Source: an uncultured Eubacterium sp. (GTDB lineage: Bacteria; Bacillota; Clostridia; Oscillospirales; Acutalibacteraceae). From it: a stretch of DNA of 64,000 nt. The notes below the pieces were generated by a model, which was given only the letters and a program-made list of their open reading frames with translations, did not search any database and was not told where the DNA came from. The translations under genes were made by a program, and so were the position numbers. Where the stretch lies: contig CAJTLP010000002.1 in assembly GCA_910577195.1 (NCBI GenBank), positions 186,001-250,000 of the forward strand. The letters are read 5' to 3'. Shown piece by piece: positions 8,350 to 16,948 of the stretch; position 1 is the first letter of the stretch; the number at the start of each line of letters is the position of its first letter.

Positions 8350-9273
8350 CTATTTAATAAAATATCCTTTAAATTTCTGTAAACTGTTTTTGTTTATATT
8401 TTCGCTTTCATATTCAGCAATTGCACTGTATGCACCGGGACCTGTTCTGTCATCAGCAAGAACGGTAAGTCCGTCAGCCGCCATTGAAAAATCTCTTACA
8501 GTAATATTTGTATCAGCTGTTGTAACAAGCAGTCTGAACAAATCCTCGCTCTTTGACAGATTATCACTGTTTATCATCTGCAAAAGACTGTTAAGAATCA
8601 GATCATTTGCCGCTGAGGTATTGTTTTCCTCGTCAAGGTAATACCTTATAAGATTTACCACCTGTGATCCGTTCAGCTTCTGCTCGCCTGCCTTAAGCCT
8701 TACGGAATAATCAACTGTCAAGCCGCTGCTTTTGAATTTAATTTCCGATAAAATCGGATAGCTGAAATCACCCAGTCTTTCAAAAAAATCAGAAAATTCT
8801 TTTTTATCCATTGAAATATAGTAATCAAATTCCGTGCCCATAAGGGTCTCAATTGCCTTTTTTGCATTAGGTGCACCTGACTGCTTATAGATATCGGCAA
8901 GGCTGTTTCCGTCACAGATTGTGCCTGCCTTCAGTGTGCCCACCTTGTACGAAATATTATCGAGGTCAACCTGCACAAGAACTGCATAAAGAAGATTGTT
9001 ATCACTGTTTACAAGGGTGATAAAATTACTTTTTCCGCTTACCTCCGGCAGTGGTTCATCCTCCTCAGTTTTCTGCGTCTGCGTAACCTTTAAATCGTCA
9101 GGAGCAAAAAATTTTTTCGCACTGAAATCATATTTAAAAGCCAGTGCCGTAACAAAAATAACCGTGAAAACAACAATTACAATCAGTGCAATAATCAGTA
9201 TTCTCTGCTCGGCTGATTTCTTTTTATTGATTTTTGAAAAATAAATATCACCACGATTTTTAAAAATCCTCAT
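8350..9273 (-). CDS. Membrane-anchored protein with a degenerate LCP-like (LytR-CpsA-Psr) domain
   Basis: A 307-aa protein behind AAGGAGGTG: cytoplasmic basic start, one membrane helix around residues 24-46 (ILIIALIVIVVFTVIFVTALAF), then an outer domain. The order of elements (a hydrophobic first strand NFITLVNSDN, LADIYKQSGAPNAKKAIETL, a small GEQKLNGSQVVNLIRYYL segment) parallels LCP ligases, and LNGSQVVNLIRY resembles their L(D/N)G..AL.Y.R.R motif. The arginines that bind the polyprenyl pyrophosphate in true LCP enzymes are not evident. It is therefore probably a non-catalytic relative; this is inference. It is the first gene of the folE operon and lies beside oriC. Confidence 0.55.
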   Translation of the reverse strand: MRIFKNRGDIYFSKINKKKSAEQRILIIALIVIVVFTVIFVTALAFKYDFSAKKFFAPDDLKVTQTQKTEEDEPLPEVSGKSNFITLVNSDNNLLYAVLVQVDLDNISYKVGTLKAGTICDGNSLADIYKQSGAPNAKKAIETLMGTEFDYYISMDKKEFSDFFERLGDFSYPILSEIKFKSSGLTVDYSVRLKAGEQKLNGSQVVNLIRYYLDEENNTSAANDLILNSLLQMINSDNLSKSEDLFRLLVTTADTNITVRDFSMAADGLTVLADDRTGPGAYSAIAEYESENINKNSLQKFKGYFIK

Positions 9274-9361
9274 ACTGCACCTCCTTGAAAATTAATTATA
9301 CAATACGTATTTCCATTTTACAAGTATTTATATATGTACAATATATTAAATATTAAAAAGA

Positions 9362-9396
9362 AAAAGAACAGATTTGGGTTTTCTCAAATCTGTTTT
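9362..9396 (-). terminator. Isolated hairpin with a leftward T-tract upstream of dnaA
   Basis: A 10-bp perfect stem AACAGATTTG/CAAATCTGTT (9367-9376, 9385-9394). Read leftward it is followed by CTTTTTCTTTTTAAT, a better terminator tail than on the other strand. No gene lies upstream in that direction, so it either shields the LCP-like gene from origin transcription or ends a small leftward RNA. Confidence 0.6.
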
Positions 9397-9612
9397 ATGC
9401 AGGATTTTTCAAACCGCAGATTATATGCATCGTTTTTCTACGAATTGTTTTTATTTATATATTAATATATATTATTTAAACAATATATATTTTTATTATT
9501 TTATATTGATTTAATAATTAAAAACTGATATAATATTTTTTATGGTGGATATTTGCACAATTTTTGTGTTTTCATAAATTTGAATTAAAAATTAAATCAG
9601 GGAGGTAAAAAT
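9397..9612. other. AT-rich dnaA upstream region (possible origin unwinding element)
   Basis: A very AT-rich stretch with long runs of A/T only (about 9446-9525), no open frame, and only one poor DnaA-box resemblance (TTTGCACAA near 9552). It contains the dnaA promoter. Such tracts next to dnaA commonly act as unwinding elements in bipartite Firmicute origins; here that role is inferred from composition only. Confidence 0.45.
9506..9534 (+). promoter_or_regulatory. dnaA promoter
   Basis: TTGATT (9506-9511), a 17-bp spacer and a consensus TATAAT (9529-9534); dnaA starts 79 bp downstream behind GGGAGG. Confidence 0.75.
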
Positions 9613-10959
9613 ATGGACTCTTTTAATGACATATGGCAGGCTGTACTTGATTACATAAAAGCAAAAGTCAGCGATACGGCATATGACCTTTGGATAAAAA
9701 TTGTAAAATTTGACGGTTTCAATAATTCAACAGTAACTCTCCGCTTTCCAAAGCCGATGCATATAACAATCGTAACATCACAGTATGGAGAGCTTTTTGA
9801 AGAGGCATTTGAAAATGTTCTCGGTTTTAAAGTAAATATTGAATATGTATGTGATGATGTTTTTGAAAAGGAAAAAAATGACACATCATCTCTTCCTCAT
9901 CATCTTGAGGATTATAAGAATGCACAGTTCACATTTGAGAATTTCATTGTGGGACCGAGCAACCGTTTTGCTTATGCTGCTGCAAAGGCAGTTGCATCCG
10001 ATCCGGGATCAAGGCTTTCACAAAAAACATCATTTACCAACTATAATCCATTATTTATTTACGGTAATTCCGGACTTGGAAAAACGCATATTCTGAATGC
10101 AATCTGTCATGAGGTTGAAAAAACTTTTCCGGATATGAACATTATGTATGTCCGTGCAGAGCAGTTTGCAAATGAATTTTATCAGGCATTACAGAATAAA
10201 ACAATTGATGAATTCCACAACAAATACAGAAACAATATTGACGTATTTCTTATTGACGATATTCAGTTTATCTCAGGTAAGACATCAACGGAGGAAGAAT
10301 TTTTCCATACCTTTGATACGCTTGTATACGGCGGAAAGCAGGTTGTTTTAACCTCAGACAGACCGCCTAAGGAAATTCAGTCCCTTACCGACAGACTTAA
10401 ATCAAGATTTGAGGACGGACTTTTAGCTGATATTCAGCCGCCTGAATTTGAAACACGATGCGAAATCATCAAGCGCAAGGCAAAACTTCTGAATTTTGAA
10501 ATGTCTGACCAGGTTGTCAGCTACATAGCAGAAAAAATCAAATCAAACATCCGTCAGCTTGAGGGTGTTACAAAAAAGCTTTATGCCCTTTGTGATATAA
10601 ATGACCACACGCCTACAATTGCACTTGCACAGAGTGTTATCAAGGTTATTATGGAAGATACCCAGCCCTTGCCTGTTACGATTCAGAAGATTGTTGATGA
10701 AGTAAGCAGGACAACAGGTATATCTGTTGAAGACATTTACAGCAAGGTACAGAAGGCAAATATATCCCACGCAAGAAAGATAACATTTTATGTTATCAGA
10801 AAAGTAACCAATATGAGCTATGAGGATATTGGTGAAGAATTTGACAAGCATCATTCAACCGTAATTTATAATATCGGTCAGATTGAGAAGGAAATGGAAA
10901 AGAATTCAAAGCTTGCACGACAGATCAATGACATCATAAGCAATGTAAAGGCTGAGTGA
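9613..10959 (+). CDS. dnaA: Chromosomal replication initiator DnaA
   Basis: AAA+ ATPase that binds DnaA boxes, opens oriC and loads the helicase. It is 448 aa: domain I about 1-80, a short linker, the AAA+ core with Walker A GNSGLGKT at 151-158 and Walker B VFLIDDIQFI at 211-220, and the DNA-binding domain IV from about 350. The domain IV signature, usually GRDHTTV or close to it, reads DKHHSTV at 411-417, so the aspartate and first threonine that contact bases in the known E. coli complex are replaced. This may match the unusual box sequences downstream. Start ATG with a GGGAGG ribosome site. Confidence 0.98.
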   Translation: MDSFNDIWQAVLDYIKAKVSDTAYDLWIKIVKFDGFNNSTVTLRFPKPMHITIVTSQYGELFEEAFENVLGFKVNIEYVCDDVFEKEKNDTSSLPHHLEDYKNAQFTFENFIVGPSNRFAYAAAKAVASDPGSRLSQKTSFTNYNPLFIYGNSGLGKTHILNAICHEVEKTFPDMNIMYVRAEQFANEFYQALQNKTIDEFHNKYRNNIDVFLIDDIQFISGKTSTEEEFFHTFDTLVYGGKQVVLTSDRPPKEIQSLTDRLKSRFEDGLLADIQPPEFETRCEIIKRKAKLLNFEMSDQVVSYIAEKIKSNIRQLEGVTKKLYALCDINDHTPTIALAQSVIKVIMEDTQPLPVTIQKIVDEVSRTTGISVEDIYSKVQKANISHARKITFYVIRKVTNMSYEDIGEEFDKHHSTVIYNIGQIEKEMEKNSKLARQINDIISNVKAE

Positions 10960-10980
10960 TAGTTTTAAACATTTTTTTCC

Positions 10981-11127
10981 TTTTCCGCAGACAAGTTTTT
11001 CACAGCCATTGTTGAAAATCATTTTTTTCAACAATATAAACATTTTTTCAACATTGAAAAAATAAAAATTATTTCTCATTTTTAAGCGTAACAAAGGAAG
11101 ATTTAAAAGTTTTTAACATTTTCCACA
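10981..11127. other. Putative oriC: cluster of variant DnaA boxes between dnaA and dnaN
   Basis: The 223-bp dnaA-dnaN gap is AT-rich and contains TTTTCCGCA (10981-10989), TTTTTCACA (10996-11004), TTTTCAACA on the minus strand (11010-11018) and on the plus strand (11025-11033 and 11045-11053), TTTTTAACA (11110-11118) and TTTTCCACA (11119-11127). None equals the classical TTATCCACA, but all share TTTT then a C/A-rich end. Position and clustering are those of a Firmicute origin. Confidence 0.65.
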
Positions 11128-11182
11128 GCCTATATTAATACTACTAAAAGACAATATCTATGATAAACGGAGGATACGTTTT

Positions 11183-12295
11183 ATGAAATTTACTTGCAAT
11201 ACAAAAGAATTAAGTGATGCATGCTCAAATGTTATGCGAGCAGTAAGTACAAAAGTAACTATTCCTACAATTGAAGGTATATTGATTGAATGCGGTTCAG
11301 ATACCTTAAGCCTTACCGGTTACGATTTTGAATTCGGTATCAATACGACCTTACAGGCAAACGTAGTTGAGCCGGGTGCAATCGTAATCAATGCAAAGGT
11401 AATCAGTGATATTATAAGAAAATTACCTGAAGGAAATGTTACCTTTGACATCAGCGGAACCTCTGTTTCTATTATAAGCGGTGCAGCACAGTATAACATT
11501 ATGGGTATTGACGCCGAGGATTATCCTGAGCTACCTTCCGTATCAGGCGGTTATCCTCTGTTTTTAAATGAATCCATTCTTCAGGGAATGGTTGCACAGA
11601 CACTTTTTGCTGTTGCAGATAATGAATCAACAAAGCCTGTTCATACAGGTCTTAAATTTGAGCTTTCACTCAACCAGCTTAAGCTTATCGGCGTTGACGG
11701 CTACAGACTTGCAATAAGAACAGAAACCGTTCAGTATGACGGTGAGGATATCAGCTTTATTGTTCCAAAGAAAACAATCAGAGAACTGATTAAATTAATG
11801 GGCAGTGAAAGTGATAAGAATGTATCCATCAGTGTAGGCAAAAGACATATTGTATTTGATGTTGAAAATTACAGTATTATAAGCCGCCTGCTTGACGGTG
11901 ATTTCCTTGATTATAATGCAGCTGTTCCTAAAACTGCATCAACAACAGTTTTAATCAATACAGGTGATGCAATTGATTGCATTGAAAGAACACTGCCTGT
12001 TATTGAAAATGATAAAAAGAATCCGATAAGATGCCTGTTTGATAATGATGAAATGAGAGTTTCAACAGTATCAAGTCTTGGCAGAGTTGTGGACTATACA
12101 CATGCAAACGTAAGCGGAGACAGAGTTGAAATCGGCTTTAATTCAAAGTTTATTTTAGATGCCCTTCGTGCTGCGGATACAGATCAGGTAAGAATTGAGC
12201 TGAACAGTGCCGTAAGTCCTGCAAAGGTTATGCCTGTTAATGATGACAGCTTTTTATTCTTAGTTCTTCCGATGAGGCTTAAAAATGAAAATTAA
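11183..12295 (+). CDS. dnaN: DNA polymerase III sliding clamp (beta subunit)
   Basis: Ring-shaped processivity clamp, 370 aa, three repeated clamp domains of roughly 120 residues each. Family features: the N-terminal MKFTCNTKELSDACSNVMRA, KPVHTGLKFEL in the second domain, and the C-terminal VMPVNDDSFLFLVLPMRL that forms the partner-binding pocket. It starts behind CGGAGG. The 3' end overlaps the S4-domain gene by 11 bp, making a dnaN-rlbA-recF-remB translation-coupled run. Confidence 0.98.
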   Translation: MKFTCNTKELSDACSNVMRAVSTKVTIPTIEGILIECGSDTLSLTGYDFEFGINTTLQANVVEPGAIVINAKVISDIIRKLPEGNVTFDISGTSVSIISGAAQYNIMGIDAEDYPELPSVSGGYPLFLNESILQGMVAQTLFAVADNESTKPVHTGLKFELSLNQLKLIGVDGYRLAIRTETVQYDGEDISFIVPKKTIRELIKLMGSESDKNVSISVGKRHIVFDVENYSIISRLLDGDFLDYNAAVPKTASTTVLINTGDAIDCIERTLPVIENDKKNPIRCLFDNDEMRVSTVSSLGRVVDYTHANVSGDRVEIGFNSKFILDALRAADTDQVRIELNSAVSPAKVMPVNDDSFLFLVLPMRLKNEN

Positions 12296-12533
12296 AGTTA
12301 AAACTGCAAAAAGAAAAAGTGAAAATGTAATCATTAAAACTGATTTTATCAGGCTTGATTCTTTCTTAAAATTCAAAGGTATTGCAGAAACAGGCGGTCA
12401 GGCTAAGTCTTTTATACAGGACGGTATTGTAAAGGTTAATGATGAGGTCTGCACTGCAAGAGGTAAGAAAATAAGAAACGGTGACAAGGTATCCGTTTTC
12501 AGTGTTGATTATCATATAAAAAATGAAGATTAA
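12285..12533 (+). CDS. rlbA: S4-domain protein RlbA (YaaA)
   Basis: An 82-aa protein conserved between dnaN and recF in Firmicutes. The S4 RNA-binding core is clear: FIRLDSFLKFKGIAETGGQAK followed by FIQDGIVKVNDEVCTARGKKIRNGDKV. Compared with the usual 70-odd residues it has an N-terminal lysine-rich extension of about 17 residues (MKIKVKTAKRKSENVII) created by starting inside dnaN; no better start lies downstream. It overlaps dnaN by 11 bp and recF by 11 bp. Binding to rRNA or ribosomes is inferred from the domain. Confidence 0.92.
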   Translation: MKIKVKTAKRKSENVIIKTDFIRLDSFLKFKGIAETGGQAKSFIQDGIVKVNDEVCTARGKKIRNGDKVSVFSVDYHIKNED

Positions 12534-13611
12534 TTCAATTGAAATAGAAAATTTCAGAAATATAGAGACATTAAATTTAGATTTTGATAATGTAAATATC
12601 ATTTACGGCGAAAATGCACAGGGCAAAACAAATTTGATTGAAGCAATTTATCTTTTCACAGGGAGCAAAAGCTTCAGAGGTGTAAAGGATAAAGAGCTGA
12701 TTAAATTTGATAAAGCCTTTTCAAAGCTGAAAATTAATTTTGAAAATAAAAGCAGAGAGCAGAATGCAGAAATTGTAATTGAAAAAAAACGAAGAGCAAG
12801 CCTGAACGGTGTAAAAAAGAAATCTCCATCCGTTCTCGGTGAAGAATTAAAGGCAGTTATTTTTTCACCGGTTCATTTATCAATGGTTAAGGACGGTCCT
12901 GCCGAAAGACGTAAATTTATTGACAACGCCCTTTGCCAGCTTAAATTCAATTACCGCAATGTATTGAAGGAATATAACCGTGCACTTTTGCAGCGTAATA
13001 TGCTTTTAAAGGATATTGCAAAAAATAATTCACTTACTGATATGCTTTACATATGGGACAGAAATTTGGCGGCAAGCGGTGCAAAAATCATATATCAAAG
13101 AAATAAGTATATTGATACGCTTTTGCCATATGCTGAGGATGTTTTCTCAGGTCTTTCAGGCGGTAAAGAAAATATTGATTTAATTTTAAACGGTGCATTT
13201 GATTATAAGAATTTAACTGTAAATGAAATTGAAAATCAGCTAATTGTTGCCTTTGAAAAAAACAGAGGCAGCGATTTTATGAATAGAATCACAACAGTCG
13301 GTCCGCACCGTGATGATATGGAAATCTTGATAAATGGTAGAAGTGCAAGGACGTATGGCTCACAGGGTCAGCAGCGTTCCTGCGTGCTGGCACTTAAGCT
13401 TGCTGAGGCAAGCCTTTTAAAAGAAATGACACAGGACGAGCCTCTTGCTCTTCTTGATGATGTTATGAGTGAGCTTGATATTTCCAGACAGGATTATATT
13501 TTAAATCATATAAAGGACTGGCAGGTATTTATCACCTGCTGTGATGCAAATACGGTTTTACGCCTTAAAAACGGAAAAACCTTTCATATTGAAAACGGAG
13601 GTCTGATTTAA
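12523..13611 (+). CDS. recF: DNA replication and repair protein RecF
   Basis: SMC-like ATPase that loads RecA at gapped DNA. It is 362 aa. Walker A GENAQGKTN at residues 29-37, an LTLNF-type N-terminal strand (INSIEIENFRNIETLNLDF), the ABC-like signature region TYGSQGQQRSCVLALKLAE, and Walker B ALLDDVMSELD near the C-terminus. It begins within rlbA and its last base is the first base of the remB start (TAATG). Confidence 0.97.
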   Translation: MKINSIEIENFRNIETLNLDFDNVNIIYGENAQGKTNLIEAIYLFTGSKSFRGVKDKELIKFDKAFSKLKINFENKSREQNAEIVIEKKRRASLNGVKKKSPSVLGEELKAVIFSPVHLSMVKDGPAERRKFIDNALCQLKFNYRNVLKEYNRALLQRNMLLKDIAKNNSLTDMLYIWDRNLAASGAKIIYQRNKYIDTLLPYAEDVFSGLSGGKENIDLILNGAFDYKNLTVNEIENQLIVAFEKNRGSDFMNRITTVGPHRDDMEILINGRSARTYGSQGQQRSCVLALKLAEASLLKEMTQDEPLALLDDVMSELDISRQDYILNHIKDWQVFITCCDANTVLRLKNGKTFHIENGGLI

Positions 13612-13844
13612 TGTATTTGTATCTCGGTGGTGAAACTGCCATAAAATCAGACAAAATTATCGGCATATTTGATATGGATACATCAACGGTGAATAAAGCA
13701 ACGCGTGATTACCTGTCAAAGGCTGAAAAGGATAAAAGAATTATTTATGTAAATTATGAATTGCCGAAAAGCTTTGTTGTGTGTGATGATAGAATTTATG
13801 TTTGTCCGCTGAATACGGCAACATTGCTTAAGAGATTATCGTAA
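13611..13844 (+). CDS. remB: RemB (YaaB, DUF370) family regulator
   Basis: A 77-aa protein: MYLYLGGETAIKSDKIIGIFD followed by VNYELPKSFVVCDDRIYVCPL, typical of the RemB branch of DUF370. In Bacillus it sits in the same recF-gyrB position and influences biofilm matrix expression; the related RemA is a DNA-binding ring. The role here is inferred from family and position. Translation is coupled to recF. Confidence 0.9.
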   Translation: MYLYLGGETAIKSDKIIGIFDMDTSTVNKATRDYLSKAEKDKRIIYVNYELPKSFVVCDDRIYVCPLNTATLLKRLS

Positions 13845-13909
13845 TTATATTAAAAATCATTATTTATAAATAAAAACACATCATTAAAAAATTGATAGGA
13901 GATTTTTAA

Positions 13910-15868
13910 ATGAGCGAAGAAATGAAAACAAATTTAGAGGAAGAGGATATCGATACCGTTGTTACCGAAGAATATTCCGCAAAGGATATTCAGGTGCTTG
14001 AGGGACTTGAGGCTGTAAGAAAGCGTCCCGGTATGTATATCGGTTCAACAGGCCCGAGAGGACTGCATCATCTTGTTTATGAGATTGTTGATAACTCAAT
14101 CGACGAGGCACTTGCAGGTGTATGTACACATATTGAATGTGATATTTTGCCGGGTGATGTAATTCAGGTACGCGATAACGGACGCGGTATACCTGTCGGA
14201 ATTAATGAAAAAACAGGTCTTCCTGCTGTAACCGTTGTTCTTACCGTTCTTCACGCAGGTGGTAAATTCGGTGGTTCAGGCTATAAGGTATCAGGCGGTT
14301 TGCACGGTGTTGGTTCATCTGTTGTAAATGCCCTTTCCGAATGGCTTGAGGTTGAGGTTACGCAGAACGGACATATCTACAGCCAGAAATTTGAAAGAGG
14401 TATTCCTGTAAACGATTTACATATTATCGGTGACGCAGAGGGTCACGGCACTCTTATCAGATTTAAGGCAGATGAAGAAATCTTCCAGGAAACAACAACC
14501 TATGATTATGAAATTCTTGCAAGAAGATTAAGAGAACAGGCTTTCCTTAATGCAGGTCTTTCAATCACTCTTACCGATAAGCGCGGTGAAGAGGATAAGG
14601 GTGAAGAATTCTGTTATGAAGGCGGTATCCGCTCATTTGTTGAATATATCAATGTTAGCAGAGGACTGAATCCGATTCAGGAGGAGGTTATTCACCTTTC
14701 AACAACAAAGGGTGACAGAAGTGCTGAGGTTGCACTCTGCTATACAGACTCATATAATGAAACACTTTTATCTTTTGCAAATAATATTAATACAATCGAC
14801 GGCGGTACACACGAAACAGGCTTTAAGACTGCACTGACCAGAGTTTTCAACGATTACGGCAAAAAATTCGGTATTCTTAAGGACAGTGATAAAAAGTTCA
14901 GCGGTGAAGATGTACGTGAAGGCATTACCGCTGTAATCTCCGTTAAGCTGACAGAGGCACAGTTTGAGGGACAGACAAAGGGTAAGCTCGGCAACACAGA
15001 TATTACAGGTCTTGTTTCATCCATGCTTTATGAAAAGCTAATGACCTACTTTGAGGAAAATCCGTCTGTTGCAAAGACACTTATCAATAAATCCCTTGAT
15101 GCATCACGTGCAAGAGAGGCTGCAAGAAAAGCAAGGGAAAACGCAAGAAGAAAATCCCCTCTTGAAAGCAATTCACTTCCGGGCAAGCTTGCAGACTGTA
15201 CAAGCAAGGACCCATCAAAATGTGAAATCTATATCGTCGAGGGTGACTCTGCAGGCGGCTCTGCTAAGGAAGGCAGAGACAGAGAGCATATGGCAATTCT
15301 TCCTCTCTGGGGTAAGATGCTTAATGTTGAAAAGGCAAGAGTCGACAAGGTTTATTCAAACGAAAAGCTTGTACCGGTTGTAATGGCGCTTGGTACAGGT
15401 ATAGGTGAAGATTTTGATATTTCAAAGCTCAGATACCATAAGATTATCATTATGGCGGATGCCGATGTCGACGGTGCACATATCAGAACACTTTTGCTCA
15501 CCTTCTTCTTCCGCTATATGCCTGAGATTGTTGAGGGCGGATATGTTTATCTCGCTCAGCCGCCTTTGTTCAAGGTGTCAAAGGGAAAGAAGAGTGCATA
15601 CTGCTTCTCGGATGAAGAGAGAGATGCAAAAATTGAAGAGCTTGGCGGCGATTGTGATATTCAGCGATACAAAGGTCTTGGTGAGATGGATCCGTCTCAG
15701 CTTTGGGAAACAACTATGGACCCTGAATTCAGAACAATGCTCAGAGTAACAATTGAGGATGCACAAAGAGCATCTGAAAATTTCTCCATTCTTATGGGTG
15801 ATAATGTTGAGCCGCGTCGTGAATTCATTGAAAAGAACGCTAAATTTGTACAAAACCTTGATGTTTAA
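13910..15868 (+). CDS. gyrB: DNA gyrase subunit B
   Basis: ATPase subunit of gyrase, 652 aa. GHKL ATPase with the Bergerat motifs EIVDNSIDEALAG and the glycine-rich GGLHGVGSSVVNALS, and KRPGMYIGSTGPRGLHHL near the N-terminus. The Toprim domain shows the acidic triad in VEGDSAGGSAKEGRDRE and MADADVDGAHIR, ending with QRYKGLGEMDPSQLW. Ribosome site AGGAG. It is separated from gyrA by two YcxB-like genes. Confidence 0.98.
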   Translation: MSEEMKTNLEEEDIDTVVTEEYSAKDIQVLEGLEAVRKRPGMYIGSTGPRGLHHLVYEIVDNSIDEALAGVCTHIECDILPGDVIQVRDNGRGIPVGINEKTGLPAVTVVLTVLHAGGKFGGSGYKVSGGLHGVGSSVVNALSEWLEVEVTQNGHIYSQKFERGIPVNDLHIIGDAEGHGTLIRFKADEEIFQETTTYDYEILARRLREQAFLNAGLSITLTDKRGEEDKGEEFCYEGGIRSFVEYINVSRGLNPIQEEVIHLSTTKGDRSAEVALCYTDSYNETLLSFANNINTIDGGTHETGFKTALTRVFNDYGKKFGILKDSDKKFSGEDVREGITAVISVKLTEAQFEGQTKGKLGNTDITGLVSSMLYEKLMTYFEENPSVAKTLINKSLDASRAREAARKARENARRKSPLESNSLPGKLADCTSKDPSKCEIYIVEGDSAGGSAKEGRDREHMAILPLWGKMLNVEKARVDKVYSNEKLVPVVMALGTGIGEDFDISKLRYHKIIIMADADVDGAHIRTLLLTFFFRYMPEIVEGGYVYLAQPPLFKVSKGKKSAYCFSDEERDAKIEELGGDCDIQRYKGLGEMDPSQLWETTMDPEFRTMLRVTIEDAQRASENFSILMGDNVEPRREFIEKNAKFVQNLDV

Positions 15869-15891
15869 TGGTTGAAAGGTATTGAAGAAAA

Positions 15892-16389
15892 ATGAAATTA
15901 ACCTTTAAAATGACCGGCGAGGAATATTACAGAGCCTGGAAGTACAAATGCAAAAAAGGCTCGATTAACAATAAAAATTGGATTTTTTCAGTCATTTTAG
16001 CAATTATAACCATTCTGTTAGTCATTGTATTAAAATCAGGAATATTACTGTATATACTTGCCGGAATGCTCCTTTTTACAGCCATTTTTTATAATATGGG
16101 TGAAAAAAGGTCTGTTATAAATCAATTTAATTACTCGCCGATTAATAACGGTGACCATACAGTGGCTATTTATGACGAGGGTGTGGAGCTGATTAACAGC
16201 TATGAAAAAGTGTTTGCTCCCTGGCAGAGTATATTTGCAGTTAAGGAAACACCTGAATATATAATCATTCTGCTGTCTTTCAGTAAGGGAATGGCTGTTA
16301 TAAACAAGCAAAGATATGCCGGCAATGAGCTTGACAGTGTTATAGGCACAATAAAATCAAAGGTTCCTATTGAGGAGGGTAAAAGATAA
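15892..16389 (+). CDS. YcxB-like membrane protein, first of a pair
   Basis: A 165-aa protein with two closely spaced membrane helices (about residues 29-63, IFSVILAIITILLVIVL then ILLYILAGMLLFTAIFY) and a C-terminal domain like YcxB: an HTVAIYDEGVELINSYEK strand, FAPWQSIFAVKETPEYIIILLS, and MAVINKQRYAG. In the family this half is a PH-like fold of unknown function. The stop and next start overlap by one base (TAATGG), so the two form a unit between gyrB and gyrA. Confidence 0.7.
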   Translation: MKLTFKMTGEEYYRAWKYKCKKGSINNKNWIFSVILAIITILLVIVLKSGILLYILAGMLLFTAIFYNMGEKRSVINQFNYSPINNGDHTVAIYDEGVELINSYEKVFAPWQSIFAVKETPEYIIILLSFSKGMAVINKQRYAGNELDSVIGTIKSKVPIEEGKR

Positions 16390-16910
16390 TGGTTCATTTT
16401 ACTTACACCCCCTGTTTTGATGATTATATTTCCTTTGAAAAATTCAAGTTTAAAAGAAACAGGTCACTTCTTTTCACATACATAATCTGTGTATTTTTTA
16501 TTGCAATGGGCATTTATGATGTTATTGTTTCAAAGGACTACCAGATGCTCATATTTGCAGCGGCAATGGCACTTATTGATGTTCTGACTGCCGTTTATGA
16601 AATAAAAATATTGCCGAAAAAAAGAGTGAAAAGGATTCTGGCAGCTGACAGCAATTATTTGACTGCGAATGAAATCACGATTGATGATAAGGCAATTGAA
16701 ATAAAAAATATTCCGAATGAAAATCAGGCAGGGATTGTGGCAGTTTACCCATATTCCGTAATGTCTGTAATTTATGAAACAACAGATTACTTTTACTTTT
16801 TTATCGGTACTGAGGTTAAAATCCTTGCAAAGAAAAATATTCCGCAGGAAAGTGCACAGTATGTTAAAAAAATAATCAGCAGCAAAAGAAATTATATTTA
16901 TTCAAAATAA
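16389..16910 (+). CDS. YcxB-like membrane protein, second of a pair
   Basis: A 173-aa protein of the same layout as its upstream neighbour: two membrane helices (SLLFTYIICVFFIAMGIYDVI and a second near residues 56-74) and a C-terminal PH/YcxB-like part reading EITIDDKAIEIKNIPNENQ, SVMSVIYETTDYFYFFIG and VKILAKKNIPQESAQ. Sequence identity to the first copy is low by eye, so any duplication is old. Function unknown; position suggests supercoiling-linked expression only by neighbourhood. Confidence 0.65.
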   Translation: MVHFTYTPCFDDYISFEKFKFKRNRSLLFTYIICVFFIAMGIYDVIVSKDYQMLIFAAAMALIDVLTAVYEIKILPKKRVKRILAADSNYLTANEITIDDKAIEIKNIPNENQAGIVAVYPYSVMSVIYETTDYFYFFIGTEVKILAKKNIPQESAQYVKKIISSKRNYIYSK

Positions 16911-16948
16911 CCCACACTATATAAATCCTTTGAAAGCGGAGGAAAGAA

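Noticed and set aside
8189..8641. 150-codon plus-strand frame over the folE start
   Set aside because: Lies over two well-supported minus-strand genes; Ser/Leu/Cys-rich, no ribosome site.
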